A stretch of 64,000 bases of DNA from Chryseolinea soli (GTDB lineage: Bacteria > Bacteroidota > Bacteroidia > Cytophagales > Cyclobacteriaceae), in assembly GCF_003589925.1 (NCBI RefSeq), contig NZ_CP032382.1, forward strand, positions 7,006,001-7,070,000, in the 5' to 3' direction. Below are positions 25,386-34,334 of this stretch, one piece after another. The notes below the pieces were generated by a model. That model had not been told where the DNA came from and searched no databases. It saw nothing but the letters and a program-made list of their open reading frames with translations. Each line of letters begins with the position of its first letter. Positions within the stretch are counted from its first letter, which is position 1. The position numbers and the translations under genes are program-made.

Positions 25386-25512
25386 AGATAAGTTTGAAGT
25401 GAATAGGACATAAGAAGTTTTTATCGTGATCGTAAAACTCTACTGTAGTATAAAGCATTGTTTAGGTCTAAGCATTCAGTGAGCAATTTTAACCTCGTAG
25501 AGGTTTCCCATC

Positions 25513-25535
25513 ATAACCCCGGGTGAAACCCGGGG
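25513..25535. repeat. Palindrome CCCCGGGT-GAA-ACCCGGGG
   Basis: CCCCGGGT at 25517-25524 pairs with 25528-25535, loop GAA, preceded by ATAA and followed by CAACGAATAGG. It resembles the palindrome at 14332-14359 in sequence and flank, suggesting a dispersed family of short palindromes. Confidence 0.6.
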
Positions 25536-25873
25536 CAACGAATAGGTATAAACCTAGTGCCATAGGGAAGATCGGATCTGGTGTTAAGTGTTCTGGCACG
25601 CAACGGTGCGCTTCATCCGGGCACCGCGACGAGCGCATCCGGAATATTCGGCACGTCTGGATGGAATCCGTCACTTCAACGGGAAAGGAGCTTCAAATAT
25701 GCGCTCACCCTTCGATCAGGGGTTGGGTTCATCTTCAACGTTTGTTGAAGAGCTGATCCGCAAACCAGGACGCGGGACAATACGAAAAACGCTCGAAACA
25801 CACGAAACTTTATGCCCCACATATTTCACCATAACACTTCTTTCTTTATGTTCGAAACAAAATCCTACGGCAT

Positions 25874-26560
25874 ATGAAAACAGTATTGATCACCGGCGCA
25901 TCCGGCAATTTGGGAAAGGCTTCAGTTGAACGCTTTTTGGCGGATGGCTACACCGTGTTGGCCACGGTAACACCGGGAAAAACATTGGGCTTCGAAACTT
26001 CTGGAAAAGTGATCACCTATGAGGCGGACCTCACCGATGAACAGGCCGTGGAGACCGTGGTTGCCAAAGCGATCGCCACACACGGCACGCTCGACGCGGC
26101 CCTGCTGTTAGTAGGCGGCTACACCTATGGCGGCATTGCCGAAGCCGATGGCAAGACCGTAAAGAAAATGATCGCGCTGAATTTTGAGACGGCCTACAAC
26201 GTCGCGCGGCCCGTCTTTCAACAAATGGTAAAACAGGGTGGCGGCCGCATTGTTTTTGTTGGCGCAAGACCCGCGCTGAAAGCAACTGACGGGAAAAAAT
26301 CGCTGGCCTATGCCCTATCCAAATCGCTGGTCTTCAAATTGGCCGAGCTGCTCAACGCCACCGGCAACGCTTCGAACGTTACGGCTTCGGTCGTGGTGCC
26401 CAGCACCATCGACACGCCCACAAACCGCGAGGCCATGCCCCAAGCCGACTTCACCGCCTGGGTAGCCCCCGACGCCATCGCCGATGCCCTCGCCCACATC
26501 TGCTCATCCAAAACCAACGACTGGCGCGAAACCGTTTTGAAGATCTACGGCCGCGCCTGA
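25874..26560 (+). CDS. SDR-family NAD(P)-dependent oxidoreductase
   Basis: Short-chain dehydrogenase of 228 residues. The N-terminus has TVLITGASGNLGKASVERF, the classical TGxxxGxG nucleotide-binding turn in its GASGNLG form. YALSKS near residue 150 supplies the catalytic Tyr and Lys. The NAG motif region reads LLLVGGYTYGG, so the usual Asn is not obvious. It is convergent with, and only 5 bp from, the end of the permease gene at 26566. The substrate is unknown; small proteins of this kind are often annotated only as SDR. Confidence 0.85.
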   Translation: MKTVLITGASGNLGKASVERFLADGYTVLATVTPGKTLGFETSGKVITYEADLTDEQAVETVVAKAIATHGTLDAALLLVGGYTYGGIAEADGKTVKKMIALNFETAYNVARPVFQQMVKQGGGRIVFVGARPALKATDGKKSLAYALSKSLVFKLAELLNATGNASNVTASVVVPSTIDTPTNREAMPQADFTAWVAPDAIADALAHICSSKTNDWRETVLKIYGRA

Positions 26561-26565
26561 CAACG

Positions 26566-29001
26566 TTATTCGCTGCGCAACGAATTCACCGGGTTGGCCA
26601 GCGCGGCGCGTATGGCTTGATAGCTCACCGTGAGCGTGACAATGGCTAGCACCGATGCCAAGCTGATCACAAACGTCAACGACGTGATCTCCGTATGGTA
26701 TATGAAATTCGACAGCCACTGATTCATAAAATAATACGACAACGGCACGGCCACACAAAAACCGATCGCGATCAATAGCGCAAAGTCGCGATAGATCAGC
26801 AACAAAATGCTGCGCACATTCGCGCCCAACACCTTGCGCACGCCGATCTCCTTCACCTTCCGCTGCACCGTGAACAGCACGAGGCCGTATACCCCCAGGC
26901 AGGAGATCAAAATGGCAATACCGGTAAAGGATTGAATGATCGTTCCAAAATTCTGGTAGTTGGAATATTGGCTTTGCAAACTCTCGTCGAGGAAACTATA
27001 CTCAAACGCTTTCTCGGGGAAGAGCTTGTTCCAGTCGGCTTCGAGTTGCTGGATGATGCTTTGGCCTTCCGCGTTGGCAAAGGTAATGCTGAGCGTGTTA
27101 AATTGATCCGGGTTCAAATCCATCACCAGGGCCGACATCGGCGTGGTGAGGGAGGCAAAATTAAAATCCTTCACCACCCCAACGACTTTTCCTTTTTTGC
27201 CCTCCTTGTTTATCGTTTTGCCCAAGGCTTTGTCCGGTGTTTCCCATTTGAATTCGCGGACGGCGGTTTCGTTCACCACATAGCCCTCGGCCGGATCCGT
27301 GCCATAGTTCCTGCTAAAGCCGCGACCGGCAACCACTTCCATATCATACGATTTCAGGAAATCATAATCCACCGACATGTTCGCGATGAACAGGTTGTCT
27401 TCCGTTGTAAAACCATCGGGAACAATACCCCGGTACACCACACCCAGCCCGGGCGCGCCCGAAGACAGCGTGGTCTGCTTCACACCGCTCAATCCTTCCG
27501 CCCGATCGCGGAAAGTTTGCAGTCGCGTGCTAAAGGCCGAGTCGCGCTGACTGAAGATGCCGTTCAGGTTTTGGCTGGCCAATGGAATGTTGATCACCTG
27601 CGACCGCTGAAAGCCCAACGGCCGGTCCTCCAGGTAGCGGAGCTGCTTCACAATGAGCAACGACGCCGACAACAACATACACGCAATGGCCAACTGGAAA
27701 ACCACCAACGCCTTGCGCAAAAATTGATTACCCCCCTCCGAACCGCCGCGTCCTTTCAAAGCACTCACCGACTCGAACTGGGTCACAAAATACGCCGGGT
27801 ATCCACCGGCCAGCGCCGTAATGAAGGCGAGCAATAACGCAGAAGCCACGAGCAGCTTGCCGTCCACCACTTCCCAAAACACGAGGTGCTTCCCGGTAAG
27901 CAGGTTCAGCAAGGGCAACATAAAATGAAAGGCCACATAGGCAATGCCCATCGACACCAGCGAAAACAAAAAACTCTCCGCCAGGAACTGCAGGATGAGC
28001 TGATATTTCATCGACCCCAGGATCTTCCGGATGCCGATCTCCTTGATGCGCGTGAACGACTGCGCCGTGCTCAGGTTGATGTAGTTGATGCATGCAATGA
28101 TCAACGTCAGCACACCGATGCCGATAAAAATATAGATGTTGGCCATCGTGTTGGTCGACGAGGGCTCGGCCAGCAGCGTGCTTTTCAAATGAATGTCCAC
28201 CACCGGCATGAGTTGAAAGATCTGGCCCACCAGGAATCGCGGCTGTGCGTATTTTTTCAGGAAGGCTCCCATCTCCTGGTTGATGTGATTTGGCGTGGCG
28301 CCGGGTTTCAGCAACACATAGGTGTAGGAATGACTAATGATGAAGTTGATGGCCAGGTTGTTCTTCAGCACCTGGGCCGTCTCCGGCGTTTCCAGGTCGA
28401 ACATGTTGTCGTAGGGCACCAGCATGTTGAAGCGCAGGTGCGACTGTTCCGGAAAATTTTTCACCACACCGATAACCTTAAAACTCTGCCGCCCGCTAAA
28501 AATAAGCGACTCGCCAACGGGGTTGGCATCGCCGAAATATTTCTTCGCCATTTCTTCGTTGATCAGCACCGTGAACTTGTCACACAGCGCGCGTTTGGGG
28601 TTGCCCTTCACAAAATCGAACGTGAATATTTTGGCGATGGCCGAGTCGGCAAACAGGATGTCCGACTCCTCGAATGCTTCCGGGTTGTTCGGACGTGTGA
28701 TGCTGACGTTGCGCTGGTACAGCCGCGCGGTCTCCTCCACCTCAGGGAAATAGTCTTTCAGCACCGGCGCAATGGGCGGCGGCGTGGCGGCAATCTCCAG
28801 GCCGTTTGGCGCCGTGTAGCGGAAGCGATACAGACGCTCCGCCTTCTCATGAAAACGGTCGTAGCCAATTTCATTCCGCACATAGGTGATGATGAGCAAT
28901 GCCAGCGTCAACCCGCAGGTAAGACCCACGAAGTTGATGAGCGAGTAGGCCTTGTACTTCACAATGTTGCGAAAGGCCGTTTTAAAAAAGTTCTTGAGCA
29001 T
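26566..29001 (-). CDS. FtsX-type ABC transporter permease, 811 residues
   Basis: Second long FtsX/MacB-type permease of the window, same layout as the one at 10537: N-terminal helix (AYSLINFVGLTCGLTLALLI), MacB-like periplasmic core, FtsX domain (ACINYINLSTAQSFTRIKEIGIRKILGS), second core, FtsX domain (RKVKEIGVRKVLGA) and a C-terminal helix. The frame extends to 29049 but MLKNFFKTAFRNIVKYK at 29001 is the conserved family start. No ATPase is nearby. The three permeases in the window diverge from each other, so they are old paralogues rather than recent copies. Confidence 0.92.
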   Translation of the reverse strand: MLKNFFKTAFRNIVKYKAYSLINFVGLTCGLTLALLIITYVRNEIGYDRFHEKAERLYRFRYTAPNGLEIAATPPPIAPVLKDYFPEVEETARLYQRNVSITRPNNPEAFEESDILFADSAIAKIFTFDFVKGNPKRALCDKFTVLINEEMAKKYFGDANPVGESLIFSGRQSFKVIGVVKNFPEQSHLRFNMLVPYDNMFDLETPETAQVLKNNLAINFIISHSYTYVLLKPGATPNHINQEMGAFLKKYAQPRFLVGQIFQLMPVVDIHLKSTLLAEPSSTNTMANIYIFIGIGVLTLIIACINYINLSTAQSFTRIKEIGIRKILGSMKYQLILQFLAESFLFSLVSMGIAYVAFHFMLPLLNLLTGKHLVFWEVVDGKLLVASALLLAFITALAGGYPAYFVTQFESVSALKGRGGSEGGNQFLRKALVVFQLAIACMLLSASLLIVKQLRYLEDRPLGFQRSQVINIPLASQNLNGIFSQRDSAFSTRLQTFRDRAEGLSGVKQTTLSSGAPGLGVVYRGIVPDGFTTEDNLFIANMSVDYDFLKSYDMEVVAGRGFSRNYGTDPAEGYVVNETAVREFKWETPDKALGKTINKEGKKGKVVGVVKDFNFASLTTPMSALVMDLNPDQFNTLSITFANAEGQSIIQQLEADWNKLFPEKAFEYSFLDESLQSQYSNYQNFGTIIQSFTGIAILISCLGVYGLVLFTVQRKVKEIGVRKVLGANVRSILLLIYRDFALLIAIGFCVAVPLSYYFMNQWLSNFIYHTEITSLTFVISLASVLAIVTLTVSYQAIRAALANPVNSLRSE

Positions 29002-29089
29002 AGGATGGCGGTTTGGTCTTGAGTCCTTTGTTGCATTCAATTTACGCACTACGAATGACTATCGGCTAGTGACTAACTTGAAGTACCCC

Positions 29090-29425
29090 GAAACACGTTA
29101 GGCTGGACACCCTGCGCGCATGGGCTAACAGGTTCGGTACGTAAAACAAATTTATGAGGTTGTCGGATTGTGACGGAAGGAACCGGAAGAAAGTTGTAAG
29201 GCGCCGCCGATGGTTTAGGATGAGGGCGTGCCCCTCCTTCACCGGATCGGGCCCGCCCGCACCGGACGTGTGACCGGCTCTCTATGGAGCGTACCCCACG
29301 GGTATATTCGGGTCGGGCTGTCCGCTCTACTCCTCGCCCCTCCGCACCTGCCCGCGCTGCTGCGGGGTGCCGCTCCCATCCCTCACGCAGTGCCGCACAC
29401 ACCACGCGTCTTGGGGCCGGCATAA
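29090..29425. other. GC-rich element of unknown nature, possibly structured RNA or mobile-element remnant
   Basis: Within the 29002-29501 gap, roughly 29090-29425 is markedly richer in GC than its surroundings and full of short complementary blocks, for example GGGCGTGCCCCT, CGGGCCCGCCCG and CCGGACGTGTGACCGG. Frames are open on both strands (for instance 29073-29438 on the minus strand) but the translations are Arg/Pro/Ala-rich and low in complexity, as expected from chance in GC-rich DNA. I considered a group II intron fragment because of the CACGTCCGG-like motif, but no domain V hairpin or reverse transcriptase is present. Confidence 0.35.
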
Positions 29426-29501
29426 ATACAGAAGGCAAAGCCTTTATTCAAGGGTCAGACGAAAACTAGGTATCATTCAATTCAAAGGTGCTGGCTAAGC
29501 A

Positions 29502-29822
29502 TCAAATGGCAATAAGTCTCAGTAAGATATTGATGTTAGCCAGTTCCACCAGGCTCAATCCAACAATGTAGACAACAGTCATCACTCTATTGCCTTCATC
29601 ATGGTCTACCCATTCTTTAAACCTCCAATAAGCATAACCCACGAACGAGCTTACCGAAAAAATCAAAATCGTCACGGCAAGTGCAATTATCACCCATTCC
29701 GGAAATACCAGCTTGTTGAAATTTACGCCTACTAGGAAAATCGTCGCCAAGAACGACCACCCAATATTGCCAGCGCAACTTCGTGAGTTCATCAGGCGCA
29801 GTCTGGATAATACGGAGAGCAT
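29502..29822 (-). CDS. Small membrane protein, 106 residues
   Basis: Not recognised. The protein has three likely membrane helices: about 22-35 (GWSFLATIFLVGV), 40-64 (VFPEWVIIALAVTILIFSVSSFVGYAY) and 83-103 (VVYIVGLSLVELANINILL), with a charged loop RFKEWVDHDEGNR between the last two. It stands alone between the GC-rich element and a divergent gene. The start at 29822 is not strongly supported; an internal ATG at 29792 would shorten it by ten residues. It may be a degenerate or lineage-specific protein. Confidence 0.6.
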   Translation of the reverse strand: MLSVLSRLRLMNSRSCAGNIGWSFLATIFLVGVNFNKLVFPEWVIIALAVTILIFSVSSFVGYAYWRFKEWVDHDEGNRVMTVVYIVGLSLVELANINILLRLIAI

Positions 29823-29970
29823 GGTTATAGTAAATCAATGTAAAATACGCGATTCCACGGAAAGTTTGCAGTTACCGCTCATACTTTATGAACATGTACA
29901 CGCCTAAAAAAAATTGTAGCTTGCTAAGCAACACGTCAATCAACATCAAACTCCTAAACCCATATCTCCT

Positions 29971-30900
29971 ATGACCAACAGAAGAGACGCCCTAAAAACA
30001 ATAGGACTCCTTACCGGCGCCACCGTGGCTCCTCAGCTCAGTTTCGGAAAAGAGCAAAAGAAGCCTGCCGGCAAATTCAAATTCTGTCTCAACACCAGCA
30101 CCATCAGCGGCCAAAAGCCAGGCCTTCAAAAGTCTATCGACATCGCCGCGCGGGCCGGCTACGACAGCGTGGAGCTGTGGGTACCCGAAATAAAAGCGTT
30201 CAAAGAAGGCGGCAACTCCCTGAAGACCCTAAAGAAACTTCTCGACGACAGCCACGTCACCGTCGAGGACGCCATCGGCTTTGCCCCCTGGATGGTGGAG
30301 GACGACACACAGCGTGCCGCGGGATTTGCACAAATGAAAGAAGAAATGGAGATGATGGCGGAACTGGGATGCACGCGCATTGCCGCACCCTCGTCGGGAG
30401 TGAAGGCGGATGTGCCGCTGGACCTTTTCAAGGTGGGCGAACGCTATAAACAATTGCTGGACCTGGGACGCAAGACGGGCGTGATGCCCCTGCTGGAGTT
30501 CTGGGGATCGTCGCCCGTATTCTATCACTTCGGCCAGGCGCTGATGGCGGCCGCCGTGGCCAACGACCCCGATGCACGCATTCTCCCCGATGTCTACCAC
30601 CTGTTCCGCGGCGGCTCGGGTTTCGATTGCCTCAAGATGGTGAACGGAAAACTCATCGACGTCATCCACATGAACGACTACCCCTCCGACATTCCGCGCG
30701 AGCAACAAAAAGACTCGAACCGCGTCTACCCAGGCGACGGCGTGGCACCCCTCAAACAGATCTTGACGGACCTGTCGAACATGGGCGGCACAAAAGTGCT
30801 GTCGCTGGAATTATTCAACCTCGAATACTGGAAGAACGACGCGCTGACCGTGGCAAAGACGGGACTGGAAAAGATGCGAAAGGCTGTGGCGATGATATAA
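29971..30900 (+). CDS. Tat-exported sugar phosphate isomerase/epimerase-like TIM-barrel protein
   Basis: AP-endonuclease-2/xylose-isomerase-like TIM barrel of 309 residues. The N-terminus MTNRRDALKTIGLLTGATVA has the twin-arginine motif, so the folded protein should be exported with its metal cofactor. Barrel features: FCLNTSTISGQ, GYDSVELWVPEI, RIAAPSSG, MPLLEFWGS, ILPDVYHLFRGGSG, VIHMNDYPSDIPR and KVLSLELFN, which supply the acidic and His metal ligands of this family. It is a single gene. The real substrate is unknown; secreted members have been linked to keto-sugar and inositol metabolism. A strong terminator follows at 30919. Confidence 0.88.
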   Translation: MTNRRDALKTIGLLTGATVAPQLSFGKEQKKPAGKFKFCLNTSTISGQKPGLQKSIDIAARAGYDSVELWVPEIKAFKEGGNSLKTLKKLLDDSHVTVEDAIGFAPWMVEDDTQRAAGFAQMKEEMEMMAELGCTRIAAPSSGVKADVPLDLFKVGERYKQLLDLGRKTGVMPLLEFWGSSPVFYHFGQALMAAAVANDPDARILPDVYHLFRGGSGFDCLKMVNGKLIDVIHMNDYPSDIPREQQKDSNRVYPGDGVAPLKQILTDLSNMGGTKVLSLELFNLEYWKNDALTVAKTGLEKMRKAVAMI

Positions 30901-30918
30901 CCTGCGTCCACAAAATAC

Positions 30919-30957
30919 GAAGGCGCAAAGTTTGACACCAACAAACTTTGCGCCTTC
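30919..30957. terminator. 16-bp perfect hairpin between convergent genes
   Basis: GAAGGCGCAAAGTTTG at 30919-30934 pairs with 30942-30957, loop ACACCAA. It sits between the TIM-barrel gene (ends 30900) and the convergent gene ending at 30983. There is no long T-run, but the stem is among the longest in the window. Confidence 0.7.
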
Positions 30958-30982
30958 ATGCATAAATGACTGCCCCTTTGTT

Positions 30983-31489
30983 TTAGGGCACGTCCACCGC
31001 GATCCCGGGAGGTTCTATAAAATCGACGCCTGCACCAAAGTAGCCAAGGTAGTAGGCATTGAGGTCTTCATAAAAAACCGAATACGATCCTGCGTTCACC
31101 TCGAACCGCATCGACGGACCATCGTTCACGATCGCCACCCCTTCGTAATGGCAAGGGATGGTGGTAAAGAAAAAGCGCACCTCGTGTTCGGTGATGATAT
31201 AGCTCTTTACCAGGGTCTTTTCCAGTTGTTTCTCCGACAACCTCCACCCGGCACATTGCTTATCATACTCCGGATAAACCACCGACGCGTGATCCACCTT
31301 CTTTTTGTACTCCACGATCTTCACCTTTTTTATATGCAGGGAGTCCTTCACGCGAACAACGCGTGCACCGGTGGCAGCCTCGTGCAACATCACCGTGTCG
31401 ACCACGGAAGGCACATCAGCTTTTGCAATGAAATGACAGCAACCGCTGGTCATTAGCATTAAAAACAAATACTTCATCATTTTAAGCAT
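30983..31489 (-). CDS. Secreted hypothetical protein, 168 residues
   Basis: Not recognised. It begins MLKMMKYLFLMLMTSGCCHF: a short hydrophobic signal with a possible, non-ideal lipobox around the Cys pair. The mature part contains basic KIVEYKKK and later aromatic stretches, ending PPGIAVDVP. No membrane helix beyond the signal. It is monocistronic, with a terminator shared with its convergent neighbour. Could be a lipoprotein or periplasmic protein. Confidence 0.7.
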   Translation of the reverse strand: MLKMMKYLFLMLMTSGCCHFIAKADVPSVVDTVMLHEAATGARVVRVKDSLHIKKVKIVEYKKKVDHASVVYPEYDKQCAGWRLSEKQLEKTLVKSYIITEHEVRFFFTTIPCHYEGVAIVNDGPSMRFEVNAGSYSVFYEDLNAYYLGYFGAGVDFIEPPGIAVDVP

Positions 31490-31806
31490 ACGAGATTAAA
31501 TTTTACTAGTAGACAGACACAAAGTTATGGCCGCCTACTGCAATTGGATTGCAGTTTGAGCGTGTGCTTTTTTTGATGAAGTGAATAAAAATGAACCCAA
31601 ATTCTCCTCGAAGCGGATCCTTAAGCAATGAAACTGATCGGAGGAATAGGAGCTACGGGTGCGGATTGATTTTGATTTGGGGATGTAAGGTTTTGCGAAA
31701 TCGCAGTGCAACGATCTATAATGTTGATGGAGAAACACTGAAAAACTGGCGACAATAAAAAATTGTTGGTAGTGGTTGATCATCAAATGATGTGAGTGGA
31801 AGCTCA

Positions 31807-31878
31807 CTTGTTGGTGAAGAACACCAACAAGGGCAGAGGAACACCAACATGGGCGGAGGAACACCAACATGGGTGGCG
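31807..31878. repeat. TTGTTGGTG hairpin plus three 20-bp tandem units
   Basis: CTTGTTGGTG at 31807-31816 pairs with 31822-31831, loop AAGAA. The right arm continues into three tandem units of 20 bp (about 31819, 31839 and 31859) of the form GGAACACCAACATGGGCGGA, the first being GAACACCAACAAGGGCAG. Thus one arm of the dispersed palindrome has been amplified. The element sits in the 31490-31898 gene-free gap, where nothing else is evident. Confidence 0.8.
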
Positions 31879-31898
31879 GGTGATAGCGGCAGAAATTG

Positions 31899-32501
31899 CT
31901 ATTGCGAGGGGACGAATAGGTTCTTGAAACCGTCAATATAATTGCCTTGCTCGTCCTCGATGACTTCCCCATACTCTATTACCAAAGTGTCTGCACTCAA
32001 CTTTGTAATAAATAATTCACTCTTGGCGTCCTTGCCGTACACACTTAGGTTATGATGGGGCGCACGTCTTAAGGGATCGGTAAACAGAATCAAATATGGA
32101 TTCCTTTCTCCGAATCCAGGAATCCGTACACCAGCGGAATCACTATACCAGCGATAACAAATTCCTGAAAAGCTTTTCCAAGGTCCTTTTTTAAAGGCGT
32201 CGATCGGTGGCAGTTGTAGTGTATCCCAAGCGCAAAGCTCAAAAACATACTCATTGGGAAAGAAAGGTTTTTCGTGCTTTTCGACAAAACAGTTATGCTT
32301 GTCCAAGGTATATTGATATTTCCACTTTTTCCCGGGAAGGAACGTTCTTAGGGCGGCCAGATCAAACATGTCTTTCCTGATCGACAGGCAGTCATTTTGT
32401 TTTGTTGGCTTGTCAACGCGTGGATGAAACAGGACCTTCCCCCACAATAGCAATCCGGCCGCTATAACCCCTAACAAAATCCAGATCGCTTTCTTTTGCA
32501 T
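31899..32501 (-). CDS. Membrane-anchored hypothetical protein, 200 residues
   Basis: Not recognised. MQKKAIWILLGVIAAGLLLWG gives one N-terminal membrane helix or uncleaved signal, then a periplasmic portion of mixed composition with several Trp and Cys (NDCLSIRKD, HNCFVEKHEK, ELCAWDTLQ, GICYRWY) that may form disulphides. An alternative TTG start three codons earlier exists; the ATG at 32501 is preferred. The gene is followed at its 3' end by the repeat at 31807-31878. Confidence 0.7.
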   Translation of the reverse strand: MQKKAIWILLGVIAAGLLLWGKVLFHPRVDKPTKQNDCLSIRKDMFDLAALRTFLPGKKWKYQYTLDKHNCFVEKHEKPFFPNEYVFELCAWDTLQLPPIDAFKKGPWKSFSGICYRWYSDSAGVRIPGFGERNPYLILFTDPLRRAPHHNLSVYGKDAKSELFITKLSADTLVIEYGEVIEDEQGNYIDGFKNLFVPSQ

Positions 32502-32574
32502 ATTTGTCAATCAGACAGGAAGATGCAAAACATCCCACCGTCCCACAACACCTGGTTAGAAAAAAAGCGGAAGA

Positions 32575-33606
32575 TCAGGCTCGCGATACAACGCTTTCGG
32601 TGGCTTTCAGGGCGAAGCTTTCGGCCAGGATTTCATACGACCTCAACCGGTCTTCGAAGTCGTCGGCGAAAGTAGACATCACAATTTCATCGGTGTTGAA
32701 GTCTTTTGCCATTTTTTCGATCCTTCGCTTCACCACCTCGGGTGTGCCCACGATGGTGCGGTGGCGGTTGTAGAGCACGCGCTCCCATTCGTCGTGGGAA
32801 TAGTCATAGCCACGCACCGACTCATAGGACGGCGATTCGTCAACCTTTCCCTTCTCTATGCTGAGCAACCGATAGTCCATCACGGCCTGCACGCGGGCGA
32901 CCTTTTCTTCCGTGTCGCCACAAAAAACAAAAACACCCACGCTGGTCTGCGGCTCGGGTAATTCTGCCGACGGCTTGAAGTTTTGACGATAGGCTTGCAA
33001 CGCTTCAGGTCCACCGTTGGGATTGATGAATTGGGCAAACGACAACGCCATGCCGAAATGCGCCGCGATGTAGGCACTCTCGCCGCTGGAGGTGAGCATC
33101 CAGAGGGCGGGTGCGGTTTCAATATTGGGAATAGCCCGCACGCGATCATGCACCGCGCCGGCTTGCGTGTCAAGATTCAAAAAGCCTTTCAAGTCTACGA
33201 GTTGTTGCACATAGTCTTTGGGGCTGAAGGTGTTGGAGGGGTTCAGTAAAGAAGCCGTGAGCCGGTCACCACCGGGAGCGCGTCCTACACCCAGGTCGAT
33301 GCGGCCCGGATACAGTGCTTCCAGCAAGCGAAAGTTCTCCGCCACCTTCAGGGCACTGTGGTTGGGCAGCATGATACCGCCCGACCCAAACCGGAGGTGC
33401 TTTGTTTCGGCCGCCAGCCGGGCGATAAACACTTCCGGCGCGGCGCCGGCCAGCGTATTGATGTTGTGATGCTCTGAAAGCCAGTAGCGCGTATAGCCCA
33501 GCTTATCAACAAAACGGGCGAGGGCGATGGATTCCTGGAGGGCCTCTGCGGCGGTGGTTCCCCGGCGGATAGGAGTCTGGTCCAGCACACTTAATTTCAA
33601 CTTCAT
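32575..33606 (-). CDS. LLM-class flavin-dependent oxidoreductase
   Basis: Luciferase-like monooxygenase family protein of 343 residues, related to the YhbW/MsnO8 group that uses FMN. Family segments: LSVLDQTPIRRGTTAAEALQ at the start, GYTRYWLSEHHN, RLRFGSGGIMLPNHSAL-like text (here HLRFGSGGIMLPNHSALKV), YPGRIDLGVGRAPGGD, and PALWMLTSSGESAYIAA. It functions in the cytoplasm as a monomer or dimer with reduced flavin. The substrate is not known for this group. It is monocistronic; a TTGTTGGTG palindrome lies upstream at 33691-33715. Confidence 0.92.
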   Translation of the reverse strand: MKLKLSVLDQTPIRRGTTAAEALQESIALARFVDKLGYTRYWLSEHHNINTLAGAAPEVFIARLAAETKHLRFGSGGIMLPNHSALKVAENFRLLEALYPGRIDLGVGRAPGGDRLTASLLNPSNTFSPKDYVQQLVDLKGFLNLDTQAGAVHDRVRAIPNIETAPALWMLTSSGESAYIAAHFGMALSFAQFINPNGGPEALQAYRQNFKPSAELPEPQTSVGVFVFCGDTEEKVARVQAVMDYRLLSIEKGKVDESPSYESVRGYDYSHDEWERVLYNRHRTIVGTPEVVKRRIEKMAKDFNTDEIVMSTFADDFEDRLRSYEILAESFALKATESVVSRA

Positions 33607-33690
33607 TTCAGGATTGCGGATTCTTGTCCGGATAGAACAGTGTAGCGGGAAAAGTAGTTTGGCTGGTCTGAACTTTTTTTAAACGCCGCC

Positions 33691-33715
33691 CTTGTTGGTG
33701 TTCTTCACCAACAAG
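33691..33715. repeat. TTGTTGGTG/CACCAACAA hairpin
   Basis: CTTGTTGGTG at 33691-33700 pairs perfectly with 33706-33715, loop TTCTT. It is identical in arms and loop to the palindrome at 13217-13247 and the reverse-loop copy at 31807-31831. Located between the LLM oxidoreductase and the SIS gene; it could also end transcription from the SIS/ROK operon or fold at the 5' end of the LLM transcript. Confidence 0.8.
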
Positions 33716-33746
33716 TCAGCTTCCACACACACCAATCTAGCGCCTA

Positions 33747-34310
33747 TTACGCTAGCGCATTCTCAATAAACGCAAAACTGATCATATGACAAATACTCAT
33801 ATGCACATCCTCCACCCGCGCATAATGTTTGTCATCCACCACCACTGCATAATCTACCAGGTTGGTAATAGCCCCGCGTTGTCCTCCCAGCAAAGCAATC
33901 GTATAAACACCGTTGGCCTTGCACCACTCCACAGCCTTCACCAGGTTGGGCGAGTTTCCGCTCACACTCATGGTAAAGGCGAGGTCGCCCGGGCGCGCCA
34001 GGTTCATGAGCTGGCGGACAAAAATTTCGTCATACGAATAATCGTTGCCCAGGGCAGTGAGCCAGCCGATGTTGCTGCTAAGCGAGATGCAGCGAAAGCG
34101 TTTCTTCATGTTGTCGGACGCGCCTTTGCCAAGGTCGGTGACGAAGTGGGTGGCGCTCATGGCGCTGCCGCCGTTGCCAAAGGTGAAGACTTGTTGTTCG
34201 CGGCTGGCGGCTTCCCGGAATTTTTCGAGGATGTGTTCGAGGCGGTCGGCCGGAAGGGCGCCCAGGGCGGCTTGCAGGTTTTGGATGTAGGAGGTGAAAT
34301 AAGGTTTCAT
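33747..34310 (-). CDS. SIS-domain phosphosugar isomerase (GmhA-like)
   Basis: Sugar isomerase domain protein of 187 residues. Motifs FTFGNGGSAMSATHFVTDLG and FTMSVSGNSPNLVKAVEWC bind the phosphosugar, as in sedoheptulose-7-phosphate isomerase GmhA. IALLGGQRGAITNLVDY and the terminal HMSICHMISF also fit. It follows the ROK gene by 24 bp and is probably co-transcribed with it, so the kinase may phosphorylate a sugar that this protein isomerises. Whether it makes heptose precursors or acts on another phosphosugar is open, as no other heptose gene is nearby. Confidence 0.88.
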   Translation of the reverse strand: MKPYFTSYIQNLQAALGALPADRLEHILEKFREAASREQQVFTFGNGGSAMSATHFVTDLGKGASDNMKKRFRCISLSSNIGWLTALGNDYSYDEIFVRQLMNLARPGDLAFTMSVSGNSPNLVKAVEWCKANGVYTIALLGGQRGAITNLVDYAVVVDDKHYARVEDVHMSICHMISFAFIENALA

Positions 34311-34334
34311 AAAAATTTGTCTTCTGTTTAGGCG

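Noticed and set aside
29220..29300. Group II intron domain V in the GC-rich element
   Set aside because: A CACGTCCGG-like string is present, but I could not draw the 34-nt domain V hairpin with its AGC triad and bulge, and no reverse transcriptase gene is near.
29073..29438. 121-codon minus-strand frame in the GC-rich element
   Set aside because: Arg/Pro/Ala-rich, low complexity, and frames are open on both strands, as expected from GC-rich DNA; reported only as an unexplained element.
31535..31972. 145-codon minus-strand frame over the TTGTTGGTG repeat
   Set aside because: It overlaps the end of the better-supported gene at 31899-32501 and is formed mainly by repeat sequence.
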